Assembly (NCBI RefSeq): GCF_046773475.1
Contig: NZ_CP177239.1
Span: forward strand, 2,542,001-2,606,000
DNA: 64,000 nt
Direction of reading: 5' to 3'
DNA from: Nitratireductor aquimarinus
GTDB lineage: Bacteria; Pseudomonadota; Alphaproteobacteria; Rhizobiales; Rhizobiaceae
Part shown: in pieces, positions 48,671-57,979 of the stretch
How positions within the stretch are numbered: the stretch's first letter is position 1
How the letters are laid out: the number at the start of each line of letters is the position of its first letter
Position numbers and translations under genes: made by a program
Notes under the pieces: model-generated
Seen by the model: the letters and a program-made list of their open reading frames with translations, nothing else
What the model was told of the DNA's origin: nothing
Databases searched by the model: none

Positions 48671-51047
48671 AAAACGACTTCCTTAAATTGATCGAGACAT
48701 CCGTCACCGCGCTCTTCGGCGCGGTGATGAAGAGATCCGCATTGGCGTTGAGGCTCAAATCGAAGTTCCGCGCTGTGCGATGCGTATAGGAAAAACCGAA
48801 GCGCGCGGGCAGATCGCCGCTCGCCAGGTTCACATCCACGGTTTCATAGGTGATCAGCCCTTCTTTTGTGCGCGCCACCGGCACGCGCAGCGTGGTGTGG
48901 CCCGCCAGCGGGTTGGGTTTCATGCCCGCATAGAACCTTGCGCGGTCGCCCGCCTGCAAAAGCCCGGTCTTGTCCAGCATCAGGCCGCCGCTTGCATAGG
49001 TGAGTGCGCCGTAATCGATCAGCGCCTCCTCCCCTTCCTGCGCATGAGCCAGACCCACCTCGCCATAACCCGAGAAGGACCAGCCCCCGCCGAGCCGCGC
49101 CGTCAGCGTTGCGCCGGCGGAGAACCGGCCGCTGCTTTCAGCCAGGGCGAACGGGCTTGACGTCGACATGCCAAAAAGCCGGCCGCGCCCGTGCCCGCCC
49201 GAAAGCGTGACCTCGCTCGTCATGATCCCACGCCTTGTCAGGCGCGACAGCGCGAACTGAACCGCCTCGCTTTCATTCCGCTCCACCATACCGCCTGCAA
49301 ATTGCAGGTAGTCCCCCGCCCCCAGCGGCATCAGGCGGGAGAGAACCAGCCCGTCCTGTGTCTCGGTGAAGCCGTGTGAAAAGAACAGTTTGGCCGATGC
49401 GGTGCTGTGCAGGCTCTGCCACTCGGATGAGGGCAGGTTTGCAAAGGCAAAGGCGAAATCCAGCTTTTCCTGCTGCGCGGCGAGCCTCTGCGCCACACCG
49501 ATGCCCGATGGCGCATGCATCCTGTTTGCCGGCGCGAGCACCCTGCCATCGAGATAAAAATCTCCGCCCAGCGCATCAAGCGCCATGATCCGTCTGCCCG
49601 AAAGCGCCTTGGAAACCGCGTTGCCGACAATCGGCGGCGCGCTTGTGGCAGCTGCTGAAAGCGGCGTCTGCGGCCCCTCGCCCACCCTTGCGCCCGAGGC
49701 GATGGAGAGCCCCCCCACCGGCGAAAGCGCCGCCTTCATGTCCGGCACGCCATGGCCGTAAAGATGCGAATAGGCGCGGCGGACACCCGGCGCAAAATTC
49801 TGATGCCCGGCGATCGAATTCTGAAAACCGTCCCAGTCGCGCTGCGCCGTGGCGAGCAGGCGCGTGGTCCACTCCCCCGGCGAAAGGGTCGGAAACGCCT
49901 GCGCGAGAAGCGCTATCTCTCCCGCCACCTGCGGGGCGGCGTAAGATGTTCCCGTGCCAAGCTGGTAACTCCCGTCACCGACATCTGTCGCGACACGCAG
50001 CGTCCCGTCGGCAATGACGCAATAGCGCGCCGCCATACCACATGGCGCTGAAAGGAGATCTGCGTCGAGAATGTCTCCCGTCTTCCCGTCGACGGAGAAG
50101 AGCGCATTGCCCACGGCGATCCACGCCTCGGCGAGTTCGGGAACGAACTCGGGCAGGGCAGCCCAGGCTGTTGCGTTATGCAAAGTCCGGTCGTTGGAGT
50201 TCGTGAAAACCAGAACACCGCCTTTCTGGAACGCGTCATAGGCTGCAAACAGCGTACGCCATGTCTGCGGGTCGTCGCCCTGCCGGTCAGCGAGGTGTCG
50301 CGCATAATCCGTGGTTCCCGAGGCCCCGAAATCCCGCGCTTCCGCATCGGCCTGCTTCTCCGTTTGCCAACCCCAGGAATTGTTTTGCGCCACAGCCCCG
50401 TGCCTGGCTGCATCGCGGATCGCGGCGACCATATGCGCCATGGCGTCATCGTCCGACACATCCTCCCAGGAAGAGATATGAAGACGTGCATCGGGCGCCA
50501 CCCCCATCGCACCGACTCCATCGGCGGCCCCTGCTGCGATTGCGGCGACCGCCGTGCCATGGCTGTCACGCCCTATCGTGCGGCCCGGCGCGGTGTAGCG
50601 GATGACATCCTTGCCCGCGAGCTCTCGATGCGACAGGCGATATCCATTGTCGAAAATCGCAATCGTCTGGCCATGGCCCGTCAGGGGCCTGCCGCTCCAG
50701 TCGGTGGCCGTATGGGCGAAATGGATGTTCTGCAAGGCATAGGCGGACGTGCCCGCACAATCGGGATTGGCAGACTGAGAACACAATCGCGGCTGGCCGA
50801 ACTGGCTGCGAATATGGTTCTCCTCACCTTCGCCAGGGTCGGAACGTCTGAACTCCGGCGTCTCCCGGTATTGCGCTGCCGCCACCGGGTCGAACGCGGG
50901 ATAACCGCCCGTATAGACCGGTGGCTCGGGCTGTTCGGGCGGTTCGGGCTGCTGAACACTGCTCGCCTTTTCCCCGTCTCCACCACCGCAGGCGGTGAGA
51001 AAAAGGCTGAGCCAGACTGTCAGAAAGAAACGGCAGTAACGGCCCAT
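48669..51047 (-). CDS. Subtilisin-like (S8) serine protease autotransporter, lipoprotein type
   Basis: A 792-aa exported protease. The signal peptide ends in a lipobox LTAC with Cys20; a Pro-rich spacer (33-43) follows. S8 triad: Asp133 (IAIFDNGYRLSH), His163 (RDSHGTAVAAI), Ser368 (GTGTSYAAPQVAG). The last 270-300 residues look like an autotransporter beta-barrel ending in Phe (NLRKSF), and a linker lies about 470-520. The layout recalls the NalP/SphB1 lipoprotein autotransporters. GGGAG precedes the ATG. Single gene between fdsD and pyrC; substrate unknown. Confidence 0.88.
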   Translation of the reverse strand: MGRYCRFFLTVWLSLFLTACGGGDGEKASSVQQPEPPEQPEPPVYTGGYPAFDPVAAAQYRETPEFRRSDPGEGEENHIRSQFGQPRLCSQSANPDCAGTSAYALQNIHFAHTATDWSGRPLTGHGQTIAIFDNGYRLSHRELAGKDVIRYTAPGRTIGRDSHGTAVAAIAAGAADGVGAMGVAPDARLHISSWEDVSDDDAMAHMVAAIRDAARHGAVAQNNSWGWQTEKQADAEARDFGASGTTDYARHLADRQGDDPQTWRTLFAAYDAFQKGGVLVFTNSNDRTLHNATAWAALPEFVPELAEAWIAVGNALFSVDGKTGDILDADLLSAPCGMAARYCVIADGTLRVATDVGDGSYQLGTGTSYAAPQVAGEIALLAQAFPTLSPGEWTTRLLATAQRDWDGFQNSIAGHQNFAPGVRRAYSHLYGHGVPDMKAALSPVGGLSIASGARVGEGPQTPLSAAATSAPPIVGNAVSKALSGRRIMALDALGGDFYLDGRVLAPANRMHAPSGIGVAQRLAAQQEKLDFAFAFANLPSSEWQSLHSTASAKLFFSHGFTETQDGLVLSRLMPLGAGDYLQFAGGMVERNESEAVQFALSRLTRRGIMTSEVTLSGGHGRGRLFGMSTSSPFALAESSGRFSAGATLTARLGGGWSFSGYGEVGLAHAQEGEEALIDYGALTYASGGLMLDKTGLLQAGDRARFYAGMKPNPLAGHTTLRVPVARTKEGLITYETVDVNLASGDLPARFGFSYTHRTARNFDLSLNANADLFITAPKSAVTDVSINLRKSF

Positions 51048-51228
51048 GAAATGGCGCTCCCTTGTCGAAACCGAATGGCATCAACACGGAAACATCCTTA
51101 TGCGCAAAGCAAGATGAACTTATGCAGGGTCCTGACCCTAGGCATCCGCCCGCTCATCATGCCGTCAGGCGCATTGTCCCGACGGCGCGAACAGGCAACG
51201 GAAAACCGGCTGCAACTTCCGGCGCGGC

Positions 51229-52269
51229 TTACTTCACCACGGCCCAATGGATCGGGAACATCGGATCGAAAACGGTGATCGTCCCATCGGAGCTGTAGAC
51301 CGAATGCGGGAACTCCACCGGTTCGTCGCGACGCTCGAGCGTGATCGTGTCTTCATTGGCCGGCAGACCGTAATAGGCCGGTCCGTTGAGCGAGGCGAAG
51401 GCCTCCAGCCGGTCCAGCGCCCCCTCTTCCTCAAACACATGCGCCAGGCACGACATGGTGTTGATGGAGGTGTAGATGCCAGCGCAGCCGCAGGCCGATT
51501 CCTTGGCCGGGTCCAGATGCGGGGCCGAATCCGTGCCGAGGAAGAAGCGGCTGTCGCCCGACGTCGCCGCCTTGCGCAGCGCCAGCCGGTGCTCTTCGCG
51601 CTTGGCGACGGGCAGACAGTAGTAATGCGGGCGAATGCCGCCGGCCAGAATGGCGTTGCGGTTGATGATCAGGTGATGGGTGGTCAGCGATGCCGCGAGG
51701 TTTTTCTCTGCACCCTGCACATAGTCGACGCCGTTCTTCGTCGTCACATGCTCCATGATGACCTTGAGCTCGGGCAGACGCTCGCGCAGCGGCTGCAGCA
51801 CGGTTTCGATGAACACGGCCTCACGGTCGAAAATGTCGATGGAAGCATCCGTCACCTCGCCATGCACACAAAGCGGAAGACCGATTTCAGCCATGCGCTC
51901 CAGCACCGGCTGCACCTTCAGAAGATCGCGCACACCGCTCTGCGAATTGGTGGTCGCGCCCGCCGGATAAAGCTTCACCGCCGTAATGTGTCCGTCGCGA
52001 TAGCCCGCAGCCACATCCTCGGCATCCGTCTGCTCGGTCAGATAGAGTGTCATCAGCGGCGTGAAATCATGGCCTTCCGGCTTGGCCGCCATGATCCGCT
52101 CCCGATAGGCGAGCGCGTCTTTCACCGTCACCACCGGCGGCACCAGATTGGGCATGATGATCGCGCGGGCAAAGTCGTCGGAGGAATGCGGCAGCACCGC
52201 CTCCAGAACCGCGCCATCGCGCAGATGCAGATGCCAGTCGTCGGGGCGGCGGATGGTGAGAGATTTCAC
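51229..52269 (-). CDS. pyrC: Dihydroorotase
   Basis: A 346-aa zinc amidohydrolase of the homodimeric PyrC class, third step of pyrimidine synthesis (EC 3.5.2.3). RRPDDWHLHLRDG carries the first two His ligands; VKLYPAGATTNS has the carboxylated Lys; LCVHGEV and EHVTTK follow; FFLGTDSAPH holds the catalytic Asp. Start is GTG at 52269, with AGGAGT nine bases upstream; it gives the usual N-terminus. The 181-bp region downstream to the protease gene has a small AGGGTC/GACCCT hairpin only. Confidence 0.95.
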   Translation of the reverse strand: MKSLTIRRPDDWHLHLRDGAVLEAVLPHSSDDFARAIIMPNLVPPVVTVKDALAYRERIMAAKPEGHDFTPLMTLYLTEQTDAEDVAAGYRDGHITAVKLYPAGATTNSQSGVRDLLKVQPVLERMAEIGLPLCVHGEVTDASIDIFDREAVFIETVLQPLRERLPELKVIMEHVTTKNGVDYVQGAEKNLAASLTTHHLIINRNAILAGGIRPHYYCLPVAKREEHRLALRKAATSGDSRFFLGTDSAPHLDPAKESACGCAGIYTSINTMSCLAHVFEEEGALDRLEAFASLNGPAYYGLPANEDTITLERRDEPVEFPHSVYSSDGTITVFDPMFPIHWAVVK

Positions 52270-52399
52270 GGAACGGATACTCCTGACAGCAAACGGGGCG
52301 CGCATGGAACCTGCGCGCCCCTTTTCAATCGCTCATGCCGCACCGGATTTCAAGGGCGGGCGCAGCGCCGCCAGTCGATGAAGGCGGCGCGGCAAAGCC

Positions 52400-53890
52400 T
52401 CACGCCACCTGATAGTCGGGCGCAGACCGCAGATAGCGCGCATAGGCATCGGCATCGGGCGGCGAGAGGTTCTCGGCCAGCGGGTTCCGCCGCTTCTCAC
52501 GTGCGCCCATATCGTCGATCAGCTCATCGAAATGCTTGAAGTGATAGGGCGCGACGCAAAGGCCACCATAGATCTTGGCCGCCGGGCGTTCATTGCGCCG
52601 CCAGTTCAGCATCATGTCCATATTGGCCCGCATCTCGTCCGGCGTCGGCTGCTTCGCCAGCTGGCCGTCCGCGTAGCGCACCAGCCATTCGGAGGCGAGG
52701 TCGGCGCACAGCACCGTGCAGAAGGACGAGTTGAAACCGACGAAGCCCAGATCGGGAATGTCCGGATTGGCGATCAGGCGATAAAGCCGGTACTGGCCAT
52801 CCGGCTCCACCAGCTTTTCGCGATACTCGGCCGGCAAATAGGGCACGCCCAGTTTCCAGCCCACTGCGAGAATGGCCATGTCGGCCTTGATCCGCTCGCC
52901 GCCCGTGAGCCGGATCGCGCCGGGCTCATAGCTTTGAAACGTGCCCTGCACCGCCTTGATGCGCCCGTCCGCCACCATCTCGAAAAAGCCGGGCGTGGCG
53001 ATGGGCACCGAGCAATTGACCCCGCCCTCAATCGGCTCTTTCGGCTTCAGCCCGGTCTTGTTCAGCTTGAGCTGCACGGTCAAAAGCGCCTCGAGCGCGC
53101 GCCAGTGCGCCCAGACGAATGGACGGGCAACTGCATGGTTGAAACGCGCGAGACCGCTGAGGCTCCAGCCGGGAAACATCTTTTCCTGCGCGCGGATATA
53201 GAGGATGCGTTTGAAGTTGATCAGCCCGCCAACGAAGTAGGGAATGCGCCAGACCGATTCCAGATAGACGATGGTGACCGAGGCAGCGCCCGACTTGACC
53301 GCACTGACGGCAATGTCCGTGGCGGATTTCGAAAAACCCAGAACGGTGACATTCTTGCCCTTCACCATGGCGGGGTCGGTGTATTCTGAGGAATGGATGA
53401 CCGTTCCGCCCGCTTCCTCGAACTTCTCCTGCCCCGGATGGGTGAGGATGTTCTTCTCGCTGAACTGCCCGGTGCAGATGGCGACGAAATCAAAGCCTTC
53501 GCTGGTCTTTCCGCCATCGGCGGTTTCCAGATCGAGTTCCCAGCCGGGCTTGCCGTCTGCCCGCCGGCGCATCGAGGAAACGGCGGTGTTGAAGCGGATG
53601 AGCGGGCGCAGGCCGTGATCATTCGCGTAATCCGAGAGGTAGGAAAACACCTGCGGCCCCTTGGGCCATTCGGGAAAATCCTTCGGCATCGCCTTGTCGG
53701 TGTAGCGATACAGATCCTTGGGGCTTTGCGTCTGCACATCCGGGTAGGAGCGTGACGGTTCCCACACCCCGCCCAGTTCGTGACTGCGCTCCAGAACCGT
53801 GACCGCGTGGCCGCGTTTCTTGAAGGAGCGGGCTGCGGCGAGGCCGCTGACGCCTGCGCCGATCACGCAGACTTTCTTTCGTGTTGTCAT
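52400..53890 (-). CDS. Flavin-containing monooxygenase
   Basis: A 496-aa FMO-like enzyme. FAD site VIGAGVSGLAAARSF (residues 9-23), GVWEPSRSYPDVQTQSP, and an NADPH motif TVLGFSKSATDIAVSA near residue 190, where the usual GxGxS reads GFSKS. Group B monooxygenases oxidise S, N or carbonyl groups; the substrate is unknown. GGGAGGAA precedes the ATG. It lies downstream of a cupin gene on the same strand, with a hairpin between them, and an AraC regulator is divergent to the pair. Confidence 0.87.
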   Translation of the reverse strand: MTTRKKVCVIGAGVSGLAAARSFKKRGHAVTVLERSHELGGVWEPSRSYPDVQTQSPKDLYRYTDKAMPKDFPEWPKGPQVFSYLSDYANDHGLRPLIRFNTAVSSMRRRADGKPGWELDLETADGGKTSEGFDFVAICTGQFSEKNILTHPGQEKFEEAGGTVIHSSEYTDPAMVKGKNVTVLGFSKSATDIAVSAVKSGAASVTIVYLESVWRIPYFVGGLINFKRILYIRAQEKMFPGWSLSGLARFNHAVARPFVWAHWRALEALLTVQLKLNKTGLKPKEPIEGGVNCSVPIATPGFFEMVADGRIKAVQGTFQSYEPGAIRLTGGERIKADMAILAVGWKLGVPYLPAEYREKLVEPDGQYRLYRLIANPDIPDLGFVGFNSSFCTVLCADLASEWLVRYADGQLAKQPTPDEMRANMDMMLNWRRNERPAAKIYGGLCVAPYHFKHFDELIDDMGAREKRRNPLAENLSPPDADAYARYLRSAPDYQVA

Positions 53891-53997
53891 GGCGTTGTTC
53901 CTCCCGTCCGGCAAATTCGGGACGAGCATCTCCCCGCGCCGCGTTCCCGCACGTCGCCGAAGATCCGATTGCCGGTTCGATTGTTATCGGGTCTGTG

Positions 53998-54021
53998 GGC
54001 CGGCCCAACCCCGAGCCGGCC
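53998..54021 (-). terminator. Hairpin between cupin and monooxygenase genes
   Basis: Perfect 7-bp GGCCGGC/GCCGGCC stem with a 10-nt loop, 22 bp past the cupin stop and 108 bp before the monooxygenase start. No U-run follows, so it may attenuate or stabilise rather than stop the transcript. Confidence 0.5.
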
Positions 54022-54042
54022 AAATGCCTGGAATGAAACGCT

Positions 54043-54495
54043 CTAGTCGTTTGCTTCCGGCGGCAGGAAGTCCACTTCGTGAAGCGCTGAAACCTTCACC
54101 ACTTCCTCCGGGTCGGTCATGTTGTGCAGCTTCTCGAACAGGGCTTCGAGCTTGCGCGCCGGCGACACCCAGAAGAGCGCGCGGGCCGGCTTGTCGGACT
54201 TGTTGAAATAGCCATGCGGAACGCCGCGCGGCATGCGCACCAGGTCGCCGGCCTTCGCCTTCATCCACTTTCCGTCAAGCTTCAGGTCCAGCTCGCCCTC
54301 CTGCACCAGAATGAACTCTTCCTGGGTGGGGTGAACGTGAACGGGCACGAACTGGCCCGGGTCGCTGTTGGTTTCGAATGCGAAGGTGGAATCGCAGGTG
54401 GCCTTGGGGAAATAGACCTGGCCCAGAATGTTCCATTCCGTGCCGGCATAGCCCTCGCCATTCGCGGTGACGCCCTTTTCGAGTTCCTTTTCCAT
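54043..54495 (-). CDS. Cupin domain protein
   Basis: A 150-aa single cupin barrel. Motif 1 is PVHVHPTQEEFILVQEGELD (metal-binding His pair and Glu) and motif 2 is VRMPRGVPHGYFN. Metal-dependent dioxygenase or binding role is possible. Strong GGGAGGAA before the ATG. First gene after the divergent AraC promoter region; probably co-regulated with the monooxygenase. Confidence 0.86.
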   Translation of the reverse strand: MEKELEKGVTANGEGYAGTEWNILGQVYFPKATCDSTFAFETNSDPGQFVPVHVHPTQEEFILVQEGELDLKLDGKWMKAKAGDLVRMPRGVPHGYFNKSDKPARALFWVSPARKLEALFEKLHNMTDPEEVVKVSALHEVDFLPPEAND

Positions 54496-54547
54496 GATGT
54501 TCCTCCCTTGATCACGGAGGCTCATGGTGCGCCGAGGGAGAGCGAAA

Positions 54548-54580
54548 GAATATCCGGAAACCGCAGCGAATATCCGAAAA
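54548..54580. promoter_or_regulatory. AraC-type direct repeats
   Basis: GAATATCCGGAAA (54548-54560) and GAATATCCGAAAA (54568-54580) are direct repeats 20 bp apart, two helical turns, the spacing AraC monomers prefer. They lie 52 bp before the cupin start and 77 bp before the AraC start. Confidence 0.7.
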
Positions 54581-54657
54581 ACGAAAAAAAATGACGGCAT
54601 TTTTCCCGAAAACGAGACGGTTCTTGGCGAAACCGCAGCGCCTGCTAAACTCCGGGA

Positions 54658-55650
54658 ATGGTGATCGCCCGGGAGGAGTGGGGCGGCCACCCGTTGTCCA
54701 GCCACGTCCTGTTTCAATCGGACGATTTGGACTGCGCGCGGGAGAAGGTCGCCCGGAAATTCTGCAACCATCGGCTTGAAGTGGTCGGTGGCGGGCATTT
54801 TCGCGCCGCGCATCACCACCAGCCCGGACGCCTCATCTCACTTAACTACATCAGCTATGGCGCCGATGTGCTGATCGATCCCGGCGCGCTGGAAACCTTC
54901 TATCTCATTCAGCTTCCGATCTCCGGCTGCGCCACGATAAAGCACAACCGGCGGGAGTTTCTGACCGATGGCGAAACCGCCTCGCTGCTCAACGCCGACC
55001 GCGAAACCACCATGCGCTGGTGGGCGGGATGCGAGCAGGTTCTGGTGCAGATCCACAAGGCCTCGTTCATGGATTTCGCCGAGCAGCTGTGCGAGCGCAG
55101 CCTGCCGGGGCCACTCGTGTTTGACCCGGTGATCGACTTCACCCGGCCCGAGCTCTCCGCCTGGCGCTATCTGGTCAACGCCATGTTTCGCGCCGCCGAT
55201 GCGCGCGAGCAAAAGGCCTTCAGCCTGTGCGCCGCCTTCAACGAGCAGCGCATTCTCGAAGCGCTTCTCAGGCTCCAGCCCAACAATCTCTCACCCTTTT
55301 TCGACAGGCCGCAGGAGGCAGCGCCCCGCCAGGTGAAACGCGCGGACGACTTCATCAGGGCCAATGCCCACCGCCCGGTCACGCTGACCGAGATTGCCGC
55401 CGCCTCCGGCGTTGGCGCGCGGGCGCTGCAGCTTGCCTACAAGCGCGCACACGGCATGTCGCCCATGCATGCGCTGACGCATGAACGGCTGTGCCGTGTG
55501 CGGTTCGATCTGGAGAATGCGCAGGGCGACGTGTCGGTGACGGAAACGGCCCTGCGCTGGGGCTTTTCCCATCTCGGACGCTTTGCCGCCGACTACAGAA
55601 AAACATTCGGCGAACGCCCCAGCGAAACGGCGCGCCGCGCCGCTTACTGA
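54658..55650 (+). CDS. AraC family transcriptional regulator
   Basis: A 330-aa regulator: N-terminal AraC_binding_2 (cupin-like) domain about 20-180, then paired helix-turn-helix at about 230-325 (LTEIAAASGVGARALQLAYK; VTETALRWGFSHLGRFAADY). ATG at 54658 is used; no strong Shine-Dalgarno is seen, only GGGA. Divergent from the cupin/monooxygenase genes, with two direct repeats between. Confidence 0.87.
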   Translation: MVIAREEWGGHPLSSHVLFQSDDLDCAREKVARKFCNHRLEVVGGGHFRAAHHHQPGRLISLNYISYGADVLIDPGALETFYLIQLPISGCATIKHNRREFLTDGETASLLNADRETTMRWWAGCEQVLVQIHKASFMDFAEQLCERSLPGPLVFDPVIDFTRPELSAWRYLVNAMFRAADAREQKAFSLCAAFNEQRILEALLRLQPNNLSPFFDRPQEAAPRQVKRADDFIRANAHRPVTLTEIAAASGVGARALQLAYKRAHGMSPMHALTHERLCRVRFDLENAQGDVSVTETALRWGFSHLGRFAADYRKTFGERPSETARRAAY

Positions 55651-55663
55651 CAGCCTGTTTTGC

Positions 55664-56515
55664 CTACGGCATTTTCAGCGCAGACACCGAAGCCTCACTG
55701 TTGTGAACGTAATCGGCCGCGTCCGGCTGCCGCTGCAGGATCAGGATGAACAGGAAATCCATCAGCGTGAGCTGCGCATCGCGCGAGGTGATGGCCGAGG
55801 AGCGCACCCGCTCTTCATCGGCCACCGTGTGCAGGCGAATGTCGGCGGCGCGCATCAGCGGGTTCTGCTGAAGACCCGTGACGGAAATGACGGTCGCACC
55901 ACGCGCTTTGGCGAGTTCGGCAATGCGCACGGTCTCGATGCTGGTTCCTGAATAGGAAAGCGCGAACAGCACATCCTCTTCGCGCAGTGTCGAGACATTG
56001 GCCATCTGCACATGGCTGTCGCTGTCATGCAGCGCGTTGCGGCCAAGCTTTTGCAGCTTGTAGGAGAAGTCACGCGCCACCAGCGACGAAGCGCCGACGC
56101 CGGCAATGTGGATGCGGCGCGCACTGTCGAGCGCATCGAGCGCCCGGACGATCTCCGGCTCGTGATTGGCGGCCAGCGTCTGCTGCATCGACAGAAGCTT
56201 GCTGCTGATCAGCTTCTGCGAAATCGTGGCATGGCTGTCGCCCATCTCGATGGTCGAGTGGATCATGCCCGGCGGCACCTGCCATTCCTGCGCCTTGGCC
56301 TTGCTGACGGCCAGCTTCAGATCCTGATAGCCGGAAAACCCGAGCTTCTGACTGAATTTCACCACGCTCGACTGGCTGCGGCCCGTCTCTTCGGCAAGGG
56401 CTGCCGATGAAAGCCTGAGCACCCGGTCGGGATTGTCGATGATGAACTGCCCGATCTGCCGATCGGCCGGAGCCATCGTCTCAAGCTGCGCGTCGATGAT
56501 CTTCAGGACGGACAT
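55664..56515 (-). CDS. RpiR/MurR-type transcriptional regulator (SIS domain)
   Basis: A 283-aa regulator with an N-terminal HTH_6 domain (LSSAALAEETGRSQSSVVKF, residues about 35-54) and a SIS sugar-phosphate-binding domain (IHIAGVGASSLVARDF; FALSYSGTSIETVRIAELAK) at about 130-260. E. coli MurR, of this family, senses MurNAc-6-phosphate. It is divergent from the murA-like/kinase operon; the site at 56624-56648 has a twin in front of murQ, so it is the natural candidate to control both loci. Confidence 0.9.
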   Translation of the reverse strand: MSVLKIIDAQLETMAPADRQIGQFIIDNPDRVLRLSSAALAEETGRSQSSVVKFSQKLGFSGYQDLKLAVSKAKAQEWQVPPGMIHSTIEMGDSHATISQKLISSKLLSMQQTLAANHEPEIVRALDALDSARRIHIAGVGASSLVARDFSYKLQKLGRNALHDSDSHVQMANVSTLREEDVLFALSYSGTSIETVRIAELAKARGATVISVTGLQQNPLMRAADIRLHTVADEERVRSSAITSRDAQLTLMDFLFILILQRQPDAADYVHNSEASVSALKMP

Positions 56516-56623
56516 GGCTTCCTTTCGTGGGCGCAGGGCCGGAAATGCGGCCGGGCATGAGACTGGGCACGAGACTGGGGCGCGAAACTAGATGAATTTC
56601 GCTGCCAGGGGAATCCCGAAGGA

Positions 56624-56648
56624 ATTACAGTATGGAATAATATATTCC
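56624..56648. promoter_or_regulatory. MurR/RpiR-type operator between rpiR and murA genes
   Basis: ATTACAGT (56624-56631), then GGAATA (56634-56639), ATA, TATTCC (56643-56648). Identical at 22 of 25 positions to 33802-33826 upstream of murQ. It is 109 bp before the regulator start and 75 bp before the murA start. Confidence 0.75.
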
Positions 56649-56722
56649 CAAGAGGGCTTGATCAAAGGAATTCGCCCGTAGAGACTGGCCCTTCGCCACA
56701 CGGTGTTACCGGAACAGCAATC

Positions 56723-57979
56723 ATGGACAGACTGAGAATAACAGGCGGAAAGCCTCTTCACGGCACCGTCGCCATTGCCGGGGCAAAAAACGCGGCCCTG
56801 CCGCAGATCGCAGCGGCGCTTCTGAGCCCGCACCCGGTTGAGCTTTCAAACCTGCCGCTGGTTTCCGACGTGGAGAACATGCTGTGCGTCGCAGAACTCT
56901 ACGGCGCGAAGGTGACCCGCAACGCGCATTGCGCCACCATCGACGCCAAAGAGATCGCGGCGCGCGAAGTCTCCTATGAGACCGTGCGCAGGATGCGCGC
57001 CACGGTTCTGTTTCTGGGACCGCTTCTGGCGCGCTTCGGCGTGGCGCGGGTTTCGCTGCCGGGTGGCTGCGCCATCGGCGCGCGGCCCGTGGACATGCAT
57101 CTGAAGGCGCTTGAAATGCTCGGCGCGGAAATCGGCATGGAGGGCGGCCTGATCGTCGCCCGCGCGAGTGACGGCCTCAATGGCACGCGCGTGATCCTGA
57201 GCTCGCCCTCGGTGGGCGCGACCGAGACCACCATGATGGCGGCGACCACGGCGCGCGGCGAAACGGAGATCCTGAACGCGGCGCGCGAACCGGAAGTGGC
57301 CGACCTCGCCGCCTGCCTGAACGCCATGGGCGCGAAGATCGAGGGAGCGGGAACGCACCGCATCATCATTGAAGGCGACACGGCGTGGCGCGCAGCGGCG
57401 CATCACATCATTCCCGACCGCATCGAGGCGGGCACCTATGCGGTGGCTGCGGCCATCACCGGCGGAGCGCTGGAGCTGGTCAATGCACGCATGGAGAACC
57501 TCGCTGCCGTGATCCAGGCGCTGGAGGTGATGGGGGTGAATGTGTGGCCAAGCGACCGGGGGCTGGTCGTTTCAAGAAACGCGCCCCTGCGCACAGCGGA
57601 CCTGACCACCGAACCCTATCCCGGCTTTCCGACCGATCTTCAGGCGCAGTTCATGGCGCTTGCCTGCTGCGCGGAAGGCACGTCGCTGTTCCGCGAGACG
57701 ATCTTTGAAAACCGCTTCATGCATGTGCCGGAACTGACGCGGCTCGGGGCCGACATCTCGCTTCAGGGCACCACCGCCGTGGTGCGCGGCGGGCGACCGC
57801 TCAAGGGCGCACAGGTGATGGCGACGGATCTGCGCGCCTCGGTCTGCCTTGTGCTGGCGGCGCTGGCAGCCGAAGGGGAAACCGTCATCAACCGCGTCTA
57901 CCATATCGACCGGGGCTATGAACAACTCGACCGCAAGCTGGCGCAGTGCGGCGCGGATATCGAACGGTTGCGGGCATGA
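56723..57979 (+). CDS. murA: UDP-N-acetylglucosamine 1-carboxyvinyltransferase (MurA homologue)
   Basis: A 418-aa EPT/RTPC-fold enzyme transferring enolpyruvate from PEP to UDP-GlcNAc, the first committed step of peptidoglycan synthesis. Lys22 (GAKNAALP) and the active-site loop Cys116 (SLPGGCAIGARPVD, Cys115 in E. coli) are intact, so it should be active and fosfomycin-sensitive. Context is a catabolic/recycling regulon rather than a cell-division cluster, so it may be a second copy; the chromosome outside the window cannot be seen. ATGA coupling to the sugar kinase. Confidence 0.92.
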   Translation: MDRLRITGGKPLHGTVAIAGAKNAALPQIAAALLSPHPVELSNLPLVSDVENMLCVAELYGAKVTRNAHCATIDAKEIAAREVSYETVRRMRATVLFLGPLLARFGVARVSLPGGCAIGARPVDMHLKALEMLGAEIGMEGGLIVARASDGLNGTRVILSSPSVGATETTMMAATTARGETEILNAAREPEVADLAACLNAMGAKIEGAGTHRIIIEGDTAWRAAAHHIIPDRIEAGTYAVAAAITGGALELVNARMENLAAVIQALEVMGVNVWPSDRGLVVSRNAPLRTADLTTEPYPGFPTDLQAQFMALACCAEGTSLFRETIFENRFMHVPELTRLGADISLQGTTAVVRGGRPLKGAQVMATDLRASVCLVLAALAAEGETVINRVYHIDRGYEQLDRKLAQCGADIERLRA

